Below, piece by piece: positions 8,442 to 17,500 of a stretch of 38,154 bases of DNA. The notes under the pieces are model-generated. The model did no database searches. It had not been told where the DNA came from and saw only the letters and a list, made by a program, of their open reading frames with translations. A program made the translations under genes and the position numbers. This DNA is from Desulfobacter curvatus DSM 3379 (GTDB lineage: Bacteria > Desulfobacterota > Desulfobacteria > Desulfobacterales > Desulfobacteraceae), in contig NZ_KB893085.1 of assembly GCF_000373985.1 (NCBI RefSeq), positions 1 to 38,154 of the forward strand, read 5' to 3'. Position 1 is the stretch's first letter, and every line of letters starts with the position of its first letter.

Positions 8442-8903
8442 TCAAGCCCAATCCGAAACATGGGGGGGGATAGTGCCAGGGTTATCGCATGTAAAAAACG
8501 ACATCCCGTGAGGGGCTATAACACTTAAACCGGTTACAAAATATTTGAAACTCCAAAATAAGACAGAGAATAGAAAAGTAATCGCGACCCATGGGGTAGA
8601 CCGCAGAACACCCAAATCACTTTTGACATGGTGAAGAATCCCTTTGCCCTCATCAATGGTTGACTGTACCACCGTTATTAAAAGTCCCTGTGTGGCTTCT
8701 TCCATGGATTCCGTCCATTCCGAGGCCTTCCTGCTGTTAGTATACTTTTCCAGAAGGATGAAGTTGGAGTCCGGTTCAATGGCGACGCGACATGTTTCTG
8801 GATGGAACGTCTCGTCTTGGCAGACAGTTATTTCCTTCTGTAGCATTACAGCCGATAGTCGTTCTTTTTCAATGTCAAAGAACGAATCAAGTCGCAAATG
8901 CAA
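8442..8903 (-). pseudogene. Central fragment of a large transposase
   Basis: The readable part contains EITVCQDETFHPETC, AIEPDSNFILLEKYT, WTESMEEATQGL, then VVQSTIDEGKGILHHVKSDL. I recognise these strings as the catalytic region of a transposase type widespread in Desulfobacterota; the Asp in QDETFH is likely catalytic. After DLGV the expected continuation (HHSPD-like) is lost and the remaining 45 residues are an unrelated hydrophobic tail, so the frame is a fusion to non-homologous sequence. The N-terminus is also absent. It lies directly between the last PKS gene and the oxidoreductase. Together with 6238-6636 it may derive from one disrupted copy or from two copies. The family call is from memory. 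Confidence 0.6.
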
Positions 8904-8949
8904 GAACCTAACCGGACATTACTGAGTTATTATAATCAAAATGATGTTT

Positions 8950-11385
8950 CTACTTTTTACAATCAAACCAACATCGCTTTTTTTGAAAAGGATATGTTGG
9001 GAGAGAAATGCGTTTATATGTGCATCCTTTTACAAATTCATTCCAGTCAATATCCATTCCTCTGACATATATATTCCCCAAATACCATAATATTTTTTGC
9101 CATTCATTTTGATTTTTACTAAAAGATTGGAGAGCCATACTGTTTTTTTGCATATTATTTTTCTGCCATTCGTTAAAAAATAAATTATCAGGGCCGATTA
9201 TAATAAACGAATTTATGCTTTGTTCTTTGAAAAAATTCCATTCAACATTCAATTCAACAGATTTTGTATGCTTGCGCGCCCAGTAATTTTTCATATTATT
9301 TTCAGTTTTTCCCATTAAACATCCAGTATCGGGCGAAATCATTTCAACTGTAGGAGAAGCCAGTGTCATTTTATCAATGATATTGCTTAATACAAGAAAG
9401 CTGCTATTATTTTCAATACTAAAACATAATTTTAAAGCATCATCGACGCTAAAAATACCCGCAACACATGCAGCGACATATTCACCAATACCGTGCCCCA
9501 TGATAACAGACGGAGTAATCCCCCATGAATTCCACATTTGATACAGAGCATATTCAATTGCAAAAATTGTGGTTTGCGCGTAAGTATTTGCATCCTTACT
9601 ATAATTTCTATAAAGGTCATCTATAAGCAATTTACCATGATATTTTCTCAGAATGGCCGCGCACCGATCAATAGCTTTTCTGAATTGTGGTATTCTATCA
9701 TAAAAAAAGCGGCTTACTGGAACGAATTCACGACCAATGACATCGGAAAAAAGGAAAGCAATTTTGGGAGCGACCCGTTCTTTTTTAAATCGTGCAAGAC
9801 CAGAAACCTGCTTTATTTCAGAACTTGAAGCACTTAATTGTTCGTATAGATTCTCTTTTGAATCTGCTACCACCGCGAGACGAAAAGGATAGTGAGATCT
9901 TCCTATATTAGACGTAAAACAAATATCCTCAATAGAACAGTGCTGATTCTTTTTAAAAAAGGTTAAATACCTTGATACTAAATCTTTCAAAGCGTTTTCA
10001 CTTTTTGCCGAAATAGTAAAGATGTAAAAAAAACCGTCCCTTTTTTTCCCCTCTTTTTGTGGAACTGAAGGTGCTTCTTCTAAAATCATATGGGAATTAG
10101 TACCACCGATGGCAAAAGAGTTTATACCCACACGCCTTGGCAAACTATTTGTTTTCCATTCCAAACATTTTTGAAGAACATAAAAAGGAGTTCCCTGAAG
10201 TTGGGGGTTCGGCGTGTTACAATTCGGACTGGGAGGAAGTTGTTTATTTTTCAATGATAATGCGGCCTTGATAAGGGATGCAATCCCTGCCGCATTAGAG
10301 AGATGCCCTATATTCGCTTTCACGGAACCGATACCACAAAAGTTTCCTTTATCTGTTTGTGTTTGAAAAGCTCGAGTAAGAGCTTCGATTTCCATAGAAT
10401 CACCAAGCAAAGTTCCAATTCCATTGGCCTCTACATATGTTAAGGATTCGGGATTGACATTTGAGATCAACAATGCTTCTTCAATAACAAGTCTTTGTCC
10501 TTCTATGCTGCTCGGTGCCTGGTATCTCATTTTTGAAGAACCGTCATTATTAACAGCACTCCCTCTGATAACTGCATAAATATGATCTCGATCTTCAATC
10601 GCATCAGACAGGCGCTTGAGAAAAACGATTCCTACGCCGTTACCGGGTATTGTACCCTGCGCATTAGCGTCAAAAACTTTGCACCTCCCTTCCGGTGATG
10701 TTATCATCTTATCATCATATAAATAGCCCTGCTTTTGTGGTATATATAACGCAGATGCACCAGCTAAAGCCATATCACATTCTCCGCTTCTAAGGCTTTC
10801 ACAAGCCATATGAGTCGCGACAATAGAAGTTGAACACCCTGTTTGAATACCAACACTCGGCCCTTTTAAATCTAAGGTATCTGATACTCTGAGACAAATT
10901 TGATCTACTGCCGTTCCAAGAGTTGCTTCAAAAGTACGTGATGTTCCCGGACGTTCAAAAAGAACATTTAATACCTTTGCATATCCGCTTGTCCTCATAC
11001 CTCCAAACACTCCTATGGCACCATCATATGATTGAAGCGAATACCCAGCATCTTCGAATGCCTCATATGCACATTCTAAGAAGATACGTTGTTGTGGATC
11101 AATCAATTCGGCTTCCGTATCAGTGTAACCAAAAAAAGAAGGATCAAACATATCTATATCATTAATAATACATGCAGTTTTAATATAAAAAGGATCATTT
11201 ACTAAATCTTTGTCAAGTCCCGCATTTAATAATTCGTCTTCCTTAAAAAAAGAAATAGATTCTTTACCATTTTTCAGGTTATCCCAAAATTCATTAATAT
11301 TATTTGCATCGGGGAATCGACAACTCATGCCTATAATGGCTATCGATTCAATATCATCAAAATCTTCAGTTTTGTACATAAGCAT
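8950..11385 (-). CDS. Degenerate KS-AT protein (last gene of the assembly line)
   Basis: About 811 residues. Domains: ketosynthase (about 11350-10060), linker (10040-9800), remnant acyltransferase (9790-9100) and post-AT linker ending PTYPFQKKRCWFDCKK. No reductive domain, carrier protein or thioesterase follows. The KS keeps its nucleophile Cys (QTGCSTS) and the second His (NIGHLSNAAG), but the first His of HGTGT is Asn (EANGIGT; codon 10423-10425). The AT active Ser in GHSIG is Gly (GHGIGEYVAA; codon 9490-9492), and about 130 residues with the HAFHS region are missing. Each substitution is one base from the expected codon. Elongation and acyl loading should not work. It could be a decaying module or a non-elongating transfer/release protein. 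ATG 11385 or 11379 follows AGAGGG; the upstream TTG is less likely. Confidence 0.82.
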   Translation of the reverse strand: MLMYKTEDFDDIESIAIIGMSCRFPDANNINEFWDNLKNGKESISFFKEDELLNAGLDKDLVNDPFYIKTACIINDIDMFDPSFFGYTDTEAELIDPQQRIFLECAYEAFEDAGYSLQSYDGAIGVFGGMRTSGYAKVLNVLFERPGTSRTFEATLGTAVDQICLRVSDTLDLKGPSVGIQTGCSTSIVATHMACESLRSGECDMALAGASALYIPQKQGYLYDDKMITSPEGRCKVFDANAQGTIPGNGVGIVFLKRLSDAIEDRDHIYAVIRGSAVNNDGSSKMRYQAPSSIEGQRLVIEEALLISNVNPESLTYVEANGIGTLLGDSMEIEALTRAFQTQTDKGNFCGIGSVKANIGHLSNAAGIASLIKAALSLKNKQLPPSPNCNTPNPQLQGTPFYVLQKCLEWKTNSLPRRVGINSFAIGGTNSHMILEEAPSVPQKEGKKRDGFFYIFTISAKSENALKDLVSRYLTFFKKNQHCSIEDICFTSNIGRSHYPFRLAVVADSKENLYEQLSASSSEIKQVSGLARFKKERVAPKIAFLFSDVIGREFVPVSRFFYDRIPQFRKAIDRCAAILRKYHGKLLIDDLYRNYSKDANTYAQTTIFAIEYALYQMWNSWGITPSVIMGHGIGEYVAACVAGIFSVDDALKLCFSIENNSSFLVLSNIIDKMTLASPTVEMISPDTGCLMGKTENNMKNYWARKHTKSVELNVEWNFFKEQSINSFIIIGPDNLFFNEWQKNNMQKNSMALQSFSKNQNEWQKILWYLGNIYVRGMDIDWNEFVKGCTYKRISLPTYPFQKKRCWFDCKK

Positions 11386-11534
11386 AATCCCTCTTCTGTT
11401 TAGCCCCAATTTTAGACTATATATTGTAGGGTGCTGGAATCATAGGACTTCCTATTTACGCCCCTCATGCTATGGCACTATTCTTGTTTAAAATTATTTT
11501 AACCACCTGGCCTGGATGAAAACCGATCAATAGC

Positions 11535-14500
11535 TTATCGTTTTTTCTTTTTTATAGTTGCGGCCTTACGCGCATTTGCTCTTTTCAGACTTTTTGAATC
11601 AGAATTTTTATTTGTTTTGCGACTATTGATAATATATTGAGCTAAATCTTGGATTGTTGAATGTTCAAAAAAATCTAATACTGAAATGCTCTGTGGCATT
11701 TCTTTTACTAAAACGTTATGTATTTTTATAATATCCAGAGAGTTAGCTCCCATATTGAAAAAGCTGTCGTGGGTGCTTGCTTCTTTGATTGTAAGTACTT
11801 CCTGAACAATCCTTACTATTTTTTCTTCCAATTCATTTTCAGGAGCTACATAAGACCTTCTTAACCTCTGATCTGCTTTGTCAAAGATGGGTAGACTTTT
11901 ACGATTAATTTTACCGCTTGGGGTTAGCGGCAATGTCTCCAGTTTCTTCAAAGCTACAGGAACCATGTAGTCGGACAGTTGACTTTTCATGTACGCCATT
12001 AGCTCCTCTATGGAAAAATCATAATTCTTAACAGGGACTACATAACCAACTAAAAACTTCTTTTTATTCGATTCATCAACAACAATTACGACTGAATCTT
12101 TGACACCAGGATGCTGTTTCATTACAGCTTCAATTTCCCCTAACTCAATTCGGTAACCGCTGACCTTAACCTGAAAATCCTCTCTGCCTAAAAAATCTAT
12201 ATTTCCATCAGGCAAATATCTTCCCAAATCACCGGCACGATATAATCGATGCCTGGTTTCAGGATGAATGATAAAGCTTGATTCCGTTTTTTCTTTATCT
12301 TTCCAATAACCTTTAGCCAGCCCAATTCCACCGATATAAAGATCGCCTGTCACCCAGTTCGGACATACTTCCATATTCTCATTTAAAACATAAAATTGTT
12401 GATTCATCATGGGGCGTCCATATGGTATGCTTTTCCATTCTGAATTAACTTTATCTATTGGGTACAGGATAGACCAAATAGATGCTTCAGTTGCGCCACC
12501 TAAGCTTACCGGCAGAGCTTTTTTTAAAATAACTCTTATCTTTTCAGGTAGTTCAAGAGGTATCCAATCTCCACTCAATAGGCACAAACGTAGTGATTCA
12601 GCTATAGAAACAGCGTTTCCTGATACATGCTCCAAAAGCATTTCCATTAACATTGGAACTGAATTCCATATTGTGACTTTTTCCAAATTTATCAAATCTA
12701 ACCAATGACTCGGATTTTTTGTCTCTGAAGCATCAGGCATAACGATGGTGCCGCCTGCGGCCAACGTCCCGAAAATATCATAAACAGAAAGATCAAAATT
12801 CAAATTGGACAGGGCAAACACCACATCTTTTTGGGTAACATGAAAGCGCTTGTTGATGTCAAGGATGGTATTAACCGCGCCTTTATGATCAATCATCACA
12901 CCTTTGGGAAGTCCAGTTGAGCCGGAAGTGTGAATGACATAGGCCAAATCGTCAGGTGATTGTGTTATCCGGGCGGAAGCAATATGTTGTTGGGTATAGT
13001 CCTGTGTATCAACAAAAAAAACTTTTATATCTTCAGGCCATGTCAATTTTTGATCCAGCCAGGACTGAGTTAGTACTAATCTGACTTCACCGTCATTTAG
13101 AAGATGTGAGAACCTTTTTTCAGGCACAGTTGGATCTATCGGCAGATAAGCGGCCCCAGCCTCTAAAATACCCAGAACAGCAACCACCTGTTCCCACCCC
13201 TTTTCCATGACTACAGCGATAAGGGTATTAGGGGCAACGCCATGATTTATAAGCAGGGAGGCAATAGCCATGGACCGATGATGTAAGTCCTTATAGCTAA
13301 TGCGGACAGACGAAGTGACCAGAGCAAATTGTTCCGCCTGTGTTTTTGCCTGTTTTGCAAAAAGGCTGTTTAATGTTTCTGATGAAAGAGGCTGTATTGT
13401 GGAATTAAACTGCTCACGTTGCAGAACTTGGTATTCCGGCAGCAAGTTAGCATTTGTATGCCAGGCTTCCTCGGATTCTGAAAGACGGCTAAGCAACAAA
13501 TGGTACGCGTTGAACATGTCGTCCAGCACGCTTTCAGGAAAAAGATCTTCCACTGCATCCCAGACAATGACCAAGTCATCTTTATCTTCGGATACCTGGT
13601 TATCTATCCATACCTGGGGAGTTTGAGAGATACTGTAAACCACTTCTCCAGGGAATAATAGTCCGGTGCTTTCCTGCCTGATATTATCGAATCCCAAGTT
13701 ACTGGTGAATATCACCGGCATCAGGGTTCTCTCTCCCCCCTGATTTTTACGGGACAGTTCCTGTAACACCCGCACTCCGCTGAAATAACGGAATTCTATA
13801 TCTTTCCATAATTGTTCTTGCATCTGCCTGGCACGTTCCCTAAACGAAATATCATGGCTAACATTCATTTGTAAAAGAATCAGAGAGGTAAAATCCCCTA
13901 TAACCTCATTGATCTGGGGATGGCTCTGCATGCGATGGAAAAAAGTAAGATTTAATGTGAATTTTTGTGATTTACTCCATGTCGCCAGTACTTCCGCATA
14001 GGCGGCCAGCAGCACATTGACACGCGTCAGCCCAGCTTTAGCTGCGTATGATTGTGTTTTCTCCCAGATACTCTTATCTAATCTGATTTGCCGCCTTACA
14101 AATCGGGGGCTTTTCAATTCAGAGGGTGTTTTTGCAAGGGGAAGCTCAGGCCCGGGCAGTAATGATGGTAGACGTTCTATCCAATATTGTCGTGATTGTT
14201 GATATAATTCTGATTCCCGAAAATTTATTTCTGCCAAGACATAGTCCCGGAAGGTACATGCAATGGGGGGAAGGCTGAGTTCCGGCGATTCATAATACTG
14301 TAAAATCTCCTGCATAAGGTTAACGATACTATACCCGTCGGCAATCATCAGATCAATACTGATATGCAGCAAACTTTGCTCATCGTCTATCCGTGTAAGA
14401 CGAACTTCAAATAAGGGCCATTGGTCTGCCGGTCTGACCTGATGAGACATTTGTTCTCGGATTAATGCTTGTTGTTGTGCGATTGTGTCAGAAGATTCGT

Positions 14501-17500
14501 TTCTGAGATCTGTGGTATGTATCTGAAATGGCGGGACGTTTTCCAATACCTGCTGGCGACCATCGGGCAAAACAATTGCTCTCAGCATTTCATGACGTTC
14601 AATGGTCTTCTGCCAGGCAGCCGTGTAACCGTCAAGGTCAAGTTTTTCTGCGGCTATCTCAAAATATGCATGACAGGCAACATTCCCTAATTCTGCAACG
14701 CCGCTGCGTCCCACCCAATAAGCATGCTGGATATCGGTCAAACAAAATGGTTCATATCGACTAATAGAATCATGTTTGATCAAAAACGGTGTATTACCAT
14801 CTTTTTCATGCAGTGTTTTTTCAAACTTCATCTCCTCGGAAAGCTGTTTGTGAAGTCCTTCAATCGTGGGATTTTCAAATAATTTGTGTGGAACAATTTT
14901 AACATGCGCATCGTTATTGATGGTTTCAGCCAGGGAAAGAAATATTAATGAGTCCATCCCCATCTGAAGCAGATTATCATGAATGGAGATATCGTTCACA
15001 TCTATGCCTAAGGCCTCAGAAACCTTCCGGATCAAATAATTAACCAGCAGTTCATATCGTCCTTCATGTGAAACAGTTGCAAGTTCTGATAGGAAATTAG
15101 AATCCTCTTTTTTTAGTTCTACTCCGCCATGTCGGGCTTTGATTAAGGATAAGAAAGGATCATTTTTCATATCGGAGTGGGTAAAAAAAAGCGTCCAATC
15201 AATATCGACGATGCAGGCCTGTGGCAATTCCTTGACATGGATAAAATTGGCAAGCGCTTTTAAGGGATAGAAACGTTCCAGTCCGATCTTTTCTTTCAAT
15301 TGCGCTATTTTCTCGACATTCGCAACCATGCCGACTTGAGAGAAAGGCCCCCAATTAACACTGATTCCAGGCAAGCCTCTCCTCCTTCGATAATGTGAAA
15401 GAGAGTCTAAGAAGCTATTAGCTCCTGAGTATGCACCTACTGCATGGCCTTTCAAGAGCGAAGAAATAGAAGAATAAAGGACAAAATAATCAAGAGAATC
15501 TTTTCGAGTGATCAGATGCAGATTCCAGGCACCTTCCACTTTTGGCGACAAAATTTCTTCTGCATACCTAAGATCCTGATTAATCATAACGCCTTCTCCT
15601 GCTATTCCAGCCAGGTGGAATACACCTTTTAATGGGGGCAGGGATTCACGAGCACCGGCTATTGCTTTCAAAAGTGCATTGAAATCAGTAACATCTACTA
15701 TTTCTTCCCGAATCCGGACGCCATTTTCTTGAAGTCCATTGATTTTTGTCTGCGCCAGTGAATCCGGCCCCCTTCTGCCAAGCAATACCAGATGTTTGGC
15801 TCCATGCTCAACCAACCAACCGGCTGTTTCCAGCCCAAGTCCACCAAAGCCTCCTGTAATAAGATAAGTGGCATTGGAATCGAAACATAGTTTTTTGACT
15901 GGTGGTTGCGAGTTGCTATGCGATGAACGCAGGGGCATCAGTCTTGGTGCGTACAAACTTTCATTTCTGAAAGCTATTTCTTTTTGATCTGTACCACGCC
16001 CCAACATGTCCCAAAATATTCGGAATTGGCTTGTACTATTTGACCAATCCAGATCAAAAATATGAACATTCATTGCAGGATGTTCTCTTTCCAGACATTT
16101 TTGCATACCCCATAAAGGTGTTTGCACCACATTCATTAAATCACTTTCGGCCACTGCTTGAGCCCCCTGGGTCAACAGACAAAAGTTGTCAACATTATGA
16201 CCCGAAGAGACAAGGGCCCGAAGCAGATAAACAGTACTTGAATAAACGAAAAAAACGCCGTCCTTTATCTCTTCAGAGGTCATGTCATCCGAAGTAGGTG
16301 GTTTGCCCCCCCAACACTGGATGACTCCGTTGCAATGCAGATTATGTTCAGGGAACTTCTCTTTGAAAATAAATTCAAAACTTTCTTGGCTTGAGATAGC
16401 ATCTACAGCAATTTTTTCTTTAAAATCCCTATATTCAGTATGAATATGTAAGTTACCGTCACTAAGCAACATGATCCAGGTGCTGCCATCGGCCTGGATA
16501 TATTGTACAAGTTTTTCAGCACTCCCACCCGGGTCTCCAAAGATAAGCCAACACCTGGGCGAAGATGATCTAAAAGGACTTTTAAAAATTTTTTCTGTAT
16601 CCAACTTTTGCCAATAAATCCTGTAGCATAATGATTTTTCGGCATCCCGTAAGAACGTACTGGCTAAGGCCTGTCGCATATAGGCGCCAAGCATCTGTGC
16701 TACGACCTCTCCCTGTTGCGTGAACAATTGAAAGTCTACTATAAAACCAGAATCACGCCAGTTTTTCCCAGGACGAATAGAGACATGGCACCATACCGTC
16801 TCAGACATAGTAGACGAATAATTGATCGTGTCAAAACCGATTGGTAAAAAAATTTTGTCTCTAACCGCATCATCTTTTTGATTCAATGGAATGGCTAACA
16901 TGGTTTGAAGGCAGGGTTCAAAAATAGAAGGATGGAATTGGCAGGTATTCACTTCAGATAGAAACGTATCTAAAAATGTTATTTTTGCCAGGGCATCTCT
17001 ATCACTTGTCCAGATTTCCTGAAACTGCCAGGGGCTTCTGCCATCATCACCTGCAATAGCATCCAATGCATATAAATCTTCTATAAATTGCGAGATATGA
17101 TAGGCATGCTTACAAGTATTTTTAACTTCTTCAAAAGAAATTGTGTCCTCTGAGACGGTTTCACCTGAAATAGTACCGGATACATATTTCCTCCAGTTTT
17201 CCATGGACTGATCTGACGATTCTTCTTTGCAAAAAATAATAAATTCTGAATTCTGATGATTTGAATCTTTTGGATCCAGTACAAGTTGAATTTTTAAGGA
17301 AGGCTGATTTTCGGATATCAGCATTGCCTCGTGTTGGGTTATGTTCTTCAAAAGTACATTTTCGTTCTTAAAATAGATATTACCCGCAGCCAGCGCCATT
17401 TCCCAAAAAACACCAACTGGAATAACAATTTCCCCGTGTATCCTATGCGCTTTTAGAAATAAGTGAGCGGAAAGCGAAAGTTCAAATTGAAAAATCGGAT

